DNA of 64,000 nt, from NCBI RefSeq assembly GCF_048128805.1, contig NC_136016.1:4850001-4914000 (forward strand), read 5' to 3'. Made by a program: the position numbers and the translations under genes. Of this stretch, positions 23,648 to 35,068 are shown in pieces (the first letter of the stretch is position 1; each line of letters begins with the position of its first letter). The DNA comes from Centroberyx gerrardi (Eukaryota > Chordata > Actinopteri > Beryciformes > Berycidae). Under the pieces are notes generated by a model that did not search any database, was not told where the DNA came from, and was given only the letters and a program-made list of their open reading frames with translations.

Positions 23648-25770
23648 TACTACAGCCTTAACCACAGACACACACGCTACTTACGGTGGTCAACCACAGA
23701 GCAAGTGGTTTGTTTTTGTCCTTTCGACGCCCCTTCAGGCAGAGATTTTCCACATACTTAAAGTATATTCCCTGTACGTACGTAAGTCTCTAGAAACGTC
23801 CGATTCTTTTGACACAATGATGAATTCAGCGTTCAGACAACATCTACATGTGTCAGTCAGTTAACACGTAGCTATCGTATCCCAATCGTGACACGACATC
23901 GGCAGACACAGGCCTCAGCATCATCTAGAGAGGAGTCTTAGGTAAACCGGTCCGAGAAGTCTTCTTCCCCTTGTTGTCGGAGTCTGGGTCCATTTCCCGT
24001 GCTGGACGCCTGGCTGTTTGACGATGACGAAGGCCTGGATCTGGAGTCGGGGCAGGCCTAGTTGAGGTTTAGACGCCTGCGGGGCTGAGTGTGTGTCCAT
24101 AGTCCGTCTCAGCCAAGCTGGAGGCTGCAGCAGCCCAACCTGCCATAACAGCGCAGAGACGGAATGCTAGAGAGACAGAGAGAGGGAGAGAGAGATGTCA
24201 CTTTGTAGCATTTCCATTTCTGTGACACTGCAAGTTGGCATATTTTTCACCCTATTATACTATAGCCATATAATTCTGGGGCTTTGAAAATGTAAGCCCT
24301 CCAACACTAGGCCCGTGTTAATTCCCCCATGCCACAGCACAAAGTCAAAGTGAGTTAATGTTGATAATTCCATTAATAAGAGTAAAATAATGCTGTTTTT
24401 TTTTTATGATGCACGTACAGGTTGGGCACGTGTCTTTCAATTGACCCAACTTTTGTTTGCTTACTCTAATACAGGAAGCCCAGTCCCTTAAGGAATGTGA
24501 ACCTAATCTGTTGCTCTTTCCATACAGGAATAAGGTCTCGGTCCATCCGTAGCATTCCCGTAACTTTAAGGAAGCATCTTTTCAGGCGAGCGGCGTCTGG
24601 CTTTCTGCCAGCTTAAGTCTTTGGAAAAAGCAGCAGCGGTTCCTTATTTTTCTCTCCAAGAAGGAAAGCGAGGCAGTGCTGACCGCGGCTTCAAAACCAA
24701 TTCGCCTGAAATCCCTATCGCAGAAACAGCACTAAAACAGCACTAAAGGGACACAAAATAACCAGGAGAAATGTTCTCAAGCAGGGGGAGTAAAGACAGT
24801 CCCCCTGGGTTTGTCTTGTTTCTACCACTGAGGCACATGCAACATCAAACAAGCTGTTCCGGCGAGCCACGCAGCCCCCCAATTAAAACAGGAGCTGATT
24901 CTGGGCGCAAAACAAAACCACAATTAGGAGTCCCGACGAAAGCTCAGAGGCAATCTAAGGGGGCTACAGAGCACCAGACTCTACCTGGTCTCCGAATCTG
25001 TCGCTACTATGAAAGCGATGGAGGAATTAAGCAGCATAGAGAAGTGAGATTGAGGGGAAAAAAAGTCAGCAGATTTTTTATTTGTAGACCTAACAAGCAT
25101 CAGGACAGCGAGACACGGTTTGTGTCTGACAGGCTCTGGGCTATATAGGGCAGAATATGTATTCTCCTTGTCATCCTCACAGACATGAAAAGCCCACTCA
25201 AGTTAGGGACTTTAAGGACAAATTTTCTATTTCAGCAGCAAGCTATTTTATTCTATCCCATTCTCTTTCCTTTGGTAGAGCCTGAATTCATATCTGGAGC
25301 CTAGGCTCCACTTTGCATGTCAAAAACAAATGTAGCCCAACTTGTCTGCCAGTGAGAAACATAGTTCAGCTATTCCTCCTTACTAATAGGGGATCCTGCA
25401 GCAGTGTAGCCCAGCAGCAGATGCCAATGTCTTTCCAATGACACATGATCTAAAACTAGCTAGGCACCTTGCCAGGCAGTAAACAACTGCACAGCACTTC
25501 GCTGACATGAGCCAGAATGTAAACAAGGAGTCCAAAAAGGGTGTCAACACTAGCCATAGAGACTGAGCTGTGAGCCTGAATCTCAATGGCTAGAGTAGTA
25601 ATCAGCTGGGCAGGGGTCCTGTAAACAAGTCTGTGCCCATGGACAGACAAGTGTCACTCATGCTATCATAAGAAAGCCCATAATGAATTCAGACTTGAGT
25701 AAATACCACACTTAAAAATAAAGCACGTTAACAAGTCCTTCAATCTCATATTCAGCCTCAAAATCTTATT
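23648..25770 (-). other. caskin2 5' flank / untranslated region, no protein gene
   Basis: Upstream of the caskin2 ATG the sequence is moderately GC-rich to about 24150, where a non-coding first exon or promoter could lie. No TATA box, CpG island core or splice pair could be fixed by eye. 24150-25770 is unremarkable. Confidence 0.35.
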
Positions 25771-25774
25771 TTTC

Positions 25775-26010
25775 TTTCAAAAAGTTATGCCAAAATTCTC
25801 CCAAAGATTTCACTGGTTTTCAAAGCAGTTTCACTTGTTTCAGGAATTTTCTAAACACAAGAGTCAGTATCTTGAAACAAATCACTCCGATCGTATCAAG
25901 AAAATAACACTTAATTCAAGAAAAATCTTAAAACAAGGCGATTTGCGATGAAAACAAGTGCATTTATCTCACCCAAATGGCATTTTCACTTGTTTTTTCA
26001 GGATTTGAAA
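25775..26010 (-). repeat. dispersed repeat (CTTGTTTTCA/AAAACAAGTG type)
   Basis: It contains CACTGGTTTTCAAAGCAGTT, GAGTCAGTATCTTGAAACAA and AAAACAAGTGCATTTATCTC, an arrangement I recognise from interspersed repeats of percomorph fish. It is read here on the minus strand. Confidence 0.45.
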
Positions 26011-26090
26011 CGCTCAATAACTAATTAAAAGACTAGATGAACATATTTACAAGGCACCTTTCCTCCGCCCCGTTATGTTCCGTTCTCTCG

Positions 26091-26506
26091 TATGGAGAAC
26101 TTTACGCCAAACTCCATTCAGGACTGTGGAAATTTAATGCTGCCTTAGTTATTAGCAAAAGTACACATCAATTAAAACATGACTTAAGACCTTTTACAAA
26201 CCATTACTGTCCACTTGTAAATTCGGCATCAATCTGATCCACCAAGCAGCACGTTATTTCAATAACATTTCAACTTTTATAATTGGTACACCTGTTATTC
26301 CCACAATCTTCTTCCAACAAAATACAGCGTGGATGACGGTAAGGTGCTGCTTGGTGCATTATATATATGCCGATTTTACCAGAAGACGCTAACGATTCGC
26401 ATAAGCTTATAAGTCATGTTCTACCAGGTGTGCACGTTTGCCAATTATCAAGGGAACAGTAAATGACGGATTTTTGACCGGAGTTTGGCGTGACTTTCCC
26501 TCCATA
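26091..26506. mobile_element. foldback (long inverted-repeat) MITE, copy 1
   Basis: The ends TATGGAGAACTTTACGCCAA and TTGGCGTGACTTTCCCTCCATA are inverted. The whole left half (GACTTAAGACCTTTTACAAA; AAATTCGGCAT; CCACCAAGCAGCACGTTATT) is mirrored by the right half (GCTGCTTGGTGCATTATATA; TGCCGATTTTACCAGAAGA). It codes for nothing. It lies upstream of caskin2. Confidence 0.75.
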
Positions 26507-26966
26507 CAAGATAAGAAGGTGTCGGAGCTAAGGGAATCCCTAGGCACACAAACTCAGCTTGCAGCCGGAGGAGAGACTGTTTGCAAAAGAAAACGTTAGC
26601 AGTGCCAGGCTGCCTCTTTGAACACATTTATACAAAGTTTGTCAAGAGCTATTGTCCTGTTCTCGTTTAAATCCTCCTTAAGTCAAGTCTTTCCTCTTTA
26701 ACTTGCCTGTCTCAACTGTCAAGGTGTTCCGACTGCCAGTCATGCAAAGTCCAAAACACACGCGTTTATCCGTCTATAACGTTATTCAGCTTATATGTTA
26801 AATTCGTCTAAGTTTGCCCTTTATGAACAAGTTTACAAAGAGAGGTCCAGTCTCACCTGTTGTAGACACTGTTCGTGAAGGTGACAGATGCACGTATGGT
26901 AGCTGCGGGAAATCTGCAGACAGCACCGACACCGAAGGGACTGACCAGTGTCAAGTCAAACACAAT

Positions 26967-27392
26967 TAATAAAACTTCCGGTCATACCTTTCAAAATAAA
27001 ACCCTTCTTGATGAAAGCGTTCTAGTGTGAAAATGAACAATGCATTTTAAGGAGGAATCTGTACTGAATAAAACCATTGGTATCAGTGCTCCTGCTTGAG
27101 GCACATGGGCTGGTATCATCTTTTAAATCACTTCTTAAAACCCACTTTTATAGATTTGCTATATCTAATGAATTTGTTTTTGTCATCTCGTTTATGGTTC
27201 ACCTTTATGTTTCCTGCTTTTGCTTTTTCTTACATTTATTTTATTGCTTTTGCTGTCAATTTTATATTTTGTTTTTTTTACTCCTTTGTAAAGTGCTTTT
27301 TGCTGTTTTGAAAAGTGCTACACAGAGAAGAAAAGAAGAAAAATGCAATTGTTTTCTCCAAAAAAGCACTTTGCACAGCATGTATTCATACC

Positions 27393-27490
<98 letters not shown>

Positions 27491-28770
27491 ACATATACAT
27501 GTATATAAAATCATAAATATGTCATGATACTACTGAGCATTTAGATATGTTTTTTTGTAGATCTGCACAGGCCAGTTACTTATTTACGCGTTTATTTTGA
27601 AGGGGAATTGACCAACTTCCGGTATTAGCGTGTTTAACTCTGACTAACTTGAGACTAGAGTCGGGTGTTTAGTTTCAGGTGGCGGGGGAAAGCTGCAAAC
27701 CGACAACTGATTTAGCAAAGAATTGAGAAATTGTACTCAGTGTTTTAACTCGGCTTCCGCGAACAAAAAAACACATTGAGTGTCACTAATCACGATGCAA
27801 AAATGCGCTCGTTTCCTTCGCTGTAGCATCAGAGAGGACATCTCTGTCAAGCTAGCCAGAATAAACAGTAGAACTTCCGATCGTACATTTCAAAATAAGG
27901 CCCTTATTAGCTTCATATTCTGTTTCAAGTATTTTCATGTGAATCATGAGGTATCCATTTGTAAAAGCTGAATGGAAACAGCAAATTTTGATAAAATATT
28001 CCATATATCGCAAAAAAGTTTTAAAACTTCCTTGAGTTGGAAAAGTTATTTGTTGATAGAGAAATTATGCAATAAACAGTGATGGAAAAGCATTTGTTGA
28101 ATACATAACATAGTGGTCTAGTTCAGTCTCATTGCACAACAATTGAAAAGTGGCTTTGGATGTTCTGAAATGTTCTTTCTTTGTTTAAGTCTTCAGACAG
28201 CATAAAATATGACCAATATTATCTGACAAGAATGATAACAACTTTATCAATATTAACCAATTCTTAAAACATTCTTTCCATTTTTCTCATGGATTTTATT
28301 TAATTTTTTTTATTTTGCTTTTGACATAGTTATAGGCTACACTCATGAAGCCTATTTTTCACTTCAACCCCGCTGGTGGAAACATACACAAATCACATTT
28401 TATTAAACAGGTTGCAACATTTGGTTCATTTTGGCTGTTGTTCTATAGCCTTTAGAAATAAATGTGCAACTGCTGTGGTTTAAAATTTTCTTTTTCTTTT
28501 TTTTAGATTGTAAACATCCTTCTAAGTTTCCTGGCATGTTTTTGTGTTTCAGTTATCAAATATTAAATTTTAACCTGTTGATCAGGAATACCAGGTCATA
28601 CATTATAACCCCATATAATCTTTTTAGTTTCTATTTTACAGCTACAGTTTCACTCCGTATTTAATGTAATGATTCCACTAAGTGTTTTGATATGACTTTC
28701 TTGCTGTTTAGAAGAATCAAATTTTGCGCTTTTATTTTGAAGGAAACATCGCCCAATTTCCGATCTTCTC
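26967..28770. repeat. four copies of an ETS-like box with TTATTTTGAA
   Basis: Pairs of AACTTCCGGT/AACTTCCGAT and CAAAATAA lie at 26973-27010 and 27871-27910. The complementary order TTTATTTTGAAGG then CTTCCGG or TTTCCGAT lies at 27589-27630 and 28726-28765. The alternating orientation suggests ends of two related elements or a duplication. Confidence 0.5.
27389..27500. repeat. (AT)n microsatellite, about 100 bp
   Basis: Almost pure AT/TA dinucleotides with rare G or C substitutions. Open frames through it are artefacts. Confidence 0.95.
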
Positions 28771-28929
28771 CTTGCTAACACAGCTAACTTGACGAATTGA
28801 AAAGCGTTTGACAGCTCCAACAGGCATCATAACCCGGTTCTCGCAGTCCAAATTCCCAGCACAGTGTAAATAATTCAAATAGAAATTAATTAGTAATTTC
28901 TAATTAAATTCAAACAGTAGGCTAGGCTA

Positions 28930-29112
28930 GTTGATGCGTTAGGTTCTCAAACATTTTCATATTATAGATCCCCATAGACACACGTTAAACCGTGGACCCT
29001 CGTTTGGGATAATTTCTAATGAATTAAAATATACAGAAATGAAAGTATTCCTAATTTCGCTGCATGGGGGGCCCGCTGGAGGTCCCCGGACCCCACTTGA
29101 AACACCATGGAG
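28930..29112 (-). repeat. dispersed repeat fragment (GGTTCTCAAACATTTTC)
   Basis: GTTAGGTTCTCAAACATTTT and, inverted at the far side, GGTCCCCGGACCCCACTTGA resemble the ends of a common fish hAT-like repeat, also seen in part at 41262. The boundaries are uncertain. Confidence 0.45.
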
Positions 29113-29374
29113 ACAGAGCGGTGGTTTACTGGCGACATCTGCTGGTTTGGAATTGGTATTAGTCAACAGGGAGAAGGGTTTTTATTACAAAGCAAATTGA
29201 AGGCAATCTAATCTAATCTAAAACAGGTGTAAACTGAGTCATTTATATAGAAATACATAGACAATGGCTAGTTTAAAGTGTTCTAATTTAAAGTGACACT
29301 ATATCAAATAGGCTACATAGATAATATTCAGCTGTTTATACATGTGAAAAGAATCCAACGACCTCCACAGAACC

Positions 29375-29775
29375 CAGCTTTTCAAAACTTTTAATCTGGA
29401 TCAGAATTATAGAGATTTTCTAATCCCCCACATTTTTTTTTTTTGGCAATCCAGGATCAGACTGATCTTGCTCATTTTGAGTCAGTTTCTTAAACAAATT
29501 GTCAGGTAGGATCATTCTGATCCAGATACCACAAGATGAAAATTGCAGAATCCAGATTTGCAGTCTATAAATACACCTCTGTCTTGCCTTTACAACATGT
29601 TGTTAGGCCAAAAGACATGAGGGAAATAGAAAAAAGTCTCTGCATTTGAGTTTTGAAAAATGCAGAAACAGCATCTAAACTTGATAAAAGGTAGGATTGG
29701 ATTTCCGAATCCCAATCTGGATGATCTGAATCTCATTTATCTGTTTTGAAAAACCCAATTTTCTGATTTTAACCC
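29375..29775. repeat. dispersed repeat rich in CTGGATCAGA motifs
   Basis: Imperfect inverted ends (CTTTTCAAAAC on the left, GTTTTGAAAAACCC on the right) enclose repeated variants of AATCTGGATCAGAATT and its complement. I take it as a non-autonomous DNA element. No target duplication was found. Confidence 0.5.
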
Positions 29776-30363
29776 ACTCCATTTACTGAAATCCTATGAG
29801 AAAAGTATGGAAAAACTGGACCCAGGTTTCTCAGTGATTAGCAATGTTAGTTCTACTCAGCATCACTCTGCAAATATTGTCATAAACACTCAAAAACTCG
29901 AAAACTCTCAGGAGCACGGATGAAAATCCGACACCAAATTCCTAAACCTTACAGTACATTCTCTGACGTTTGAGAAAATTATTACGATTGTCAATCTTTT
30001 TGCCTTGTGAAGCTTTTGAAGATGCTTCAAAGCGTTGGAAGGAAGACATCTTGAGAAACTCGTAAGTGGGACTCCATGGTGAAACTTCATATTTGGGTTC
30101 ATGGAGGAACATCAGACAGCATTATGTTCTGAACATTATTCATAGGTTTCTTTTAACACTCTGTTCTCTACCATGTCCTTGTTTATCATGAGGTTTCTTT
30201 TCTCCCGTTATTCCCCTCTGAAACAGCCGAACTGTGACAAGCGCAACAGTAAAATTTGAGCAGCACATTTTTTTTCAGTCACAAAGTTTTCTAGTGACAG
30301 TGGAAAAAAATAAACAAAAAATGAATGCATCTTATTCTAGGCAATAGTTCCACTCTTTTTCCT

Positions 30364-30401
30364 CATGTCCCCATTTTTCATTAAAAAAAAATGGGGACAT
30401 G
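30364..30401. other. perfect 15-bp inverted repeat (hairpin)
   Basis: CATGTCCCCATTTTT (30364-30378) pairs perfectly with AAAAATGGGGACATG (30387-30401) across an 8-base AT-rich loop. It has no T-run or gene 3' end to suggest a function. Confidence 0.7.
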
Positions 30402-30813
30402 GATGTGAGAATCTATATCTTGTCATTCATATTATTTCAGTCCACCATCGACCAGAAGACACATTTTATGGGTCATCAAAGTGGACCAAATGGAAGCACA
30501 AAGCAGAGGCTGCAGTTATGTAATGCAAACTGTCTGCCCATATGAAATATTATGGTGGCTCAAAATAGGCAATTCAATAACAAGGAATGGGCATCTGACG
30601 TCTTGCAGAAGCTGTTTTTCTCCAGCAAAGAGCCAGAACAGACATATTTGAGGGAATGCCACCTTAGAAAAGGTCTCAGCAAAACACTTTTAGAATGAAA
30701 GTGGGAACATAGTGGGAGGGTCAATAGAGCCTTTCCTAAGAGCAGCAACATCAATATTTGTTTGCTTTTGAGTTTCCATTTTCAGAGCTTATAAAAGCCT
30801 AGGAAATGCTTTA

Positions 30814-30863
<50 letters not shown>

Positions 30864-31031
30864 CGTTCATATTACTGTCTTGAAACTGTTGTAGTTCTGG
30901 AAGTGAAAGTGTGAGTCTCTTGCAGTCAAAGGCAAACAGTTGCAGTATAGGCTATGTTATAATTATATTGTCGTGTATGCATCAGTGGGGTGTTATCTGT
31001 CTTTTAATTAACTTACTATATAGTGGCACAT

Positions 31032-31069
<38 letters not shown>

Positions 31070-32030
31070 GCTGCAGCAAGCCAATCGCCCTCTAACAAAA
31101 GCCTAACTGAAATTAACCAAATTTAAATGGAATGAACTGAACATTGCAGAACTCTTAAAAGGATGCAAAGAATCAAAAAGGATCACTTTGACTGTTTGGT
31201 TTGTCTGCACACTCAGACACAATCACCTACTGATTTACCCTCAGACATAACTGAACTGAAGGGAAAATAGCAGAATAGTTCAAGGATAACCTGCTTTGCA
31301 TTGTGCTCTTCTTCCCACTCCAATTACGTTTCAGAAATCTCTCGTTCTGACATGAAATAGTTGTTCTAGGACTGTACTGATAGGTATATCTCAAGGAAAT
31401 CTCCAGAGGAGTCCTTAAAGGCATTCAAGGGCTTAGGTTGTCCCAATAAAAAAGTTTAATTTCATGAAAACTTTCATTTCCAAATATGCAAAATCAAGTC
31501 TAAAAGAATTGTGATTTCCTCATATCCTTGGACAAAATTCAATCGGGTGTATTTGGGAGTTATTGGTGTGGAACATGTTCTATTTGTTTGATGGAAAAAG
31601 GGTTACTGATATAGTATTGCTTCATAACATGAGGTAGTTGATTAAAAAAATAGGGTATTCTAGAGACATGAGCAGTAGTGGTAGATGGAGACCCAAAGCA
31701 TTATAAATTTACAGTATCTTAGTTTAATTTGGCTCTGCAATAGTGCTGGACCTACTTTCTCATCCTCAGGGACGAGGCGTCGATCGCTTAACCAAGTGTT
31801 CCTTCCTTTGCTGATGGCTGAAAAAACCCTTGAGGTATTTGTCGTGGAGCGGGTTCTAACTGCAGTCCGGTTCATTCAGGTTGAGATCCCTCAGGTTAAA
31901 CCACATGCATGACTCATGTGGTGTACAACTATGACCATTTCTAAAAAAGTGCTCCCCAATGTTGAAATGAACAGACTCACATATGTAGGATCAAAAGGCA
32001 AATGATAGCTTCTACAACATATGTACATAG
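30402..32030. other. intergenic region downstream of gene A
   Basis: AT-rich, with (AT)n at 30817-30858 and TA/T-runs at 31036-31068. No gene seen. It lies between caskin2 and the 3' end of gene A. Confidence 0.6.
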
Positions 32031-32034
32031 GTAC

Positions 32035-32040
32035 TTTATT
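32035..32040 (-). terminator. polyadenylation signal of gene A
   Basis: AATAAA on the minus strand, 75 bp past the gene A stop codon. It implies a very short 3' UTR. Confidence 0.65.
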
Positions 32041-32114
32041 GATACTGCAACGCATTTGTTTCCTTAACAATCAAAGGAAAATATATACATTTACAATGAA
32101 AGAATTGCTCAAAT

Positions 32115-35068
32115 TTAGTGGGATTTCCTCACATGTGCTTTCACAAGCTCTGGCCGACTGAAGGCCATTTCACAGACGGAACATTTATGGGGTTTCTCTC
32201 CCGTGTGGGTCATCTGGTGTCTTTTCAAAATCCCTGCGCTTTTGAAGTTTTTGTCACAGGTAGGGCACTTGTACGGCTTTTCCCCTGTGTGCATCCTCAT
32301 GTGTGCAGTGAGGTAATACGATTGGACGAACCCCTTCCCGCACTCCTGACACTTGAACGGCCTCTCCCCGGTGTGATAGCGAGTGTGTATCTTCAGCTCC
32401 GACGACGACCTGAACCGGTTGCCACACTCGCTGCAGGAGTAAGGCCTTTCCTGCGTGTGAGTCAAATCGTGTCTTGTCAACGAGCTCGCGCTTCGGAACA
32501 ATTTGCCACAGTGCGAGCACGGGTAGCGCACGCCCGTGTGGAGTTTAGCCACATGGAGGTCTAAGCTTCTTTTAAGCGCGTAAGCTTTCCCACAGTGTTC
32601 GCAGCAAAAGCGCTTCTCTTCGGCGCTGCTGTGACAACAAAGCCTGTGAATTTTCAGCGCCGCGTTGGACTTGCAGCCTTTTCCGCAGTCCCAGCAGAGG
32701 AACGGAGCCTCTTTTGTGTGAGTTCTGTCATGGAGCTTCAGAGCAGACGCATAGCTGAACGCTTTTGGACACTTGGGGCATTTAAACGGGAGGTCGCCGG
32801 TGTGGAACCTCTCGTGCCGGATCAGACCTCGCAAGTCCGTGTAACTCCGTTCGCAAAAAGCGCAAGGAAAAGGTCCGCTGAAGTTGTGTACAGCCACATA
32901 GTGCTGGTTGAGGTCTATAAAGCCTTTGAAGCTTTCATCACACATTGTGCACGGACGAGGCTTGTGTCTCAGATTGTGAGTTTTAAGTCTTGCCACGTCT
33001 GGGAATGACCGATTACATTCTGCACAATACAGTGGATGATCGGCGAGTTTGTGTTTTCCGAGTTTCTTTGTGGACTTGAAACTCTTCCTACATTCACCTT
33101 GCTTTACGCTTTTGCCCGCCTGATGAATACCATCAGACTCGCCACCATTAGTTTTCTTTACCTTGCATGCCGTTACCATGTGCCTCTTCAAGCCTTTTTT
33201 GAACTTGAACTTTAACTCACAATTAGGACAGGAATGGGATTCATCTGAACGTGATCGCATGTGACGTTTTATGGTTCCTGTTACCGCTGCTTCACAAAGG
33301 TGACGCACGTTTGAGCCGCCCGTTTCATTTGTCTCTGTGTTTTCTGGTATATGAGGGTTCTCGTGTGAACACTGATTACTGTCCTCTGATGTGGATTCAA
33401 CAAGCTCATCTAGACTTGTATTTTTGCTTTTTCTTTCAGAAGATTTCTGGATTAATTTGCTCATTGTCTCTTGGCCTTCAACATCATCGCCATGCACCGA
33501 GGAACCCTCGCATCTGCCTGAATGCCTCTTCAAACTTGCAATGCTCTTGTAACTCTTGTTGCAAACAGTACAATGATGAGGGCGCTCTTCTGAGTGCATC
33601 TCCATATGTCTTTCCAGGAGAGAGGGGAAAGCAAGGGTCTTGCCACAAACTGTACATTCCTGAGGTCCCTTGCAAGTTTCCCCATGAGTTTTCCTGACAG
33701 CAACCTCTGATTCCTCTCCTTCGCCTGCGTTTTCCTGGTGTATCGTTGCATTACTGTCATTCTCCAAAAGTGATTGGTTCTGCTGTTCTGTGTCTGCCAA
33801 CTGGACTGTGCTGCTGAGTGGCTGGGGATCATTTTGCTCGGTGGATGGAGGAACTCCCTCTCCAGAAGGTGCCCCCACTTGTTGCGAATTTGGCAGACAC
33901 GCCTTTTCATGCGTCCTAAACTGTTGTACGCATTGGAAAGTACTGTCACAGTTACTGCAGTGATAGGGTGCGATGACAGGAGCCACAATATGGCTCTTCA
34001 CGTGAATACCCCTCTCCGAAGGTTGAGCTGCGAGTTGGTCAGAAACTTCACAGTGGCTAGGGTCTTGAGTGTCTTTTTCCTCGGGTATCTTGGATGATAT
34101 CGTCCTAGGTTGTGGCACAGTGATTCGACACACGTTTAATTCGTGTCTCTTCAGGTCGTACTGGAACTGAAAGAGTTTCTTGCACTGCGAGCACTGGAAC
34201 GGTCGCTCCCCCGTGTGGCTCCTCTGATGCCGCCGCATATCTGCCGCGCGACTGTACGTTTTACCACACGTGGGACAAGTCTTGCTTGTTGACGAACCTC
34301 GGGGTCCGCTCTTGGACTGCTCGTTTTTGGATGTTATCATTAAAAATGTTTTCATCTTCAGGCCCCGGTTTTGCCTGACCGGTCTTGGGGACGCAGTCGC
34401 GACTGGCTCAAGCCTCAGCACTTGCACGGCTGGTGTATAAAGTATGGGTGACAGTATCACATTAGACACACCGATGTTTTTCATTTGTTCATCAGTTAGT
34501 GCGCTGTCACTGGCCTCCTCACTCTCCTTTTTAATGCACTTTTCAATCTCAGGAGGGCTTTTTACATCGTTAGCTATGGTTCTGTCTGAGAGTTGAACCT
34601 GCCCATCCTCTCCTGTAGCCATCACTGAGTTAACATCCCCAACAGAGGGCTTGTTCTCTGTGGGTCCTATCTCTTCAGCAGGTATTTCAACATTATAACC
34701 AACCTGAACCTCAACGGCACAAGAGCCTAAACCCACGTTATGTCCATGTAAAGACACAACATGTTGTATAGTGCAAGGAAACTCGTCCTCGACTCCCTCA
34801 TCACTATTAACAAAGGACTGGTTCTCAACACAGCTGCTGTCTGTCTCTCTCCTCTTCTGTGTTTCTTCACTCTCCGTGCTTGAAATGCTTGAATCTTCTG
34901 TGCCTTTTTTCAGCATTGCAGTCTCCACTATCAATTCTTTGCTAAACGAGTCCATGTAATCAGTTAACACATTTGCTTCCAATACCGTCTCTCCTTGATC
35001 TGTCATGACAGTTTCCGTAGGTGGGAGACAGAGCGCTGCACAAATGCTGTCGCCAATTGACGGATTAT
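32115..35068 (-). CDS. Gene A exon 7: linker plus about 18 zinc fingers
   Basis: A single 2954-nt exon that opens after a TTTTTCAG acceptor with AT, completing a GAT codon. It begins DNPSIGDSICAALCLPP, a short segment shared with gene B (DSESPSCGECILRALSLPP). The first six fingers are spaced by long linkers and often end in Cys instead of His. The last eleven form a nearly contiguous array starting LYCAEC. Confidence 0.95.

Noticed and set aside
27077-27508. 143-codon open frame ending in IYIYIYI repeats
   Set aside because: It runs through the (AT)n microsatellite, shows no domain and has no splice or polyadenylation context.
33251-33697. 148-codon plus-strand open frame opposite gene A fingers
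   Set aside because: It is an antisense shadow of the gene A zinc-finger exon; the same applies to several plus-strand frames in 32118-34959.
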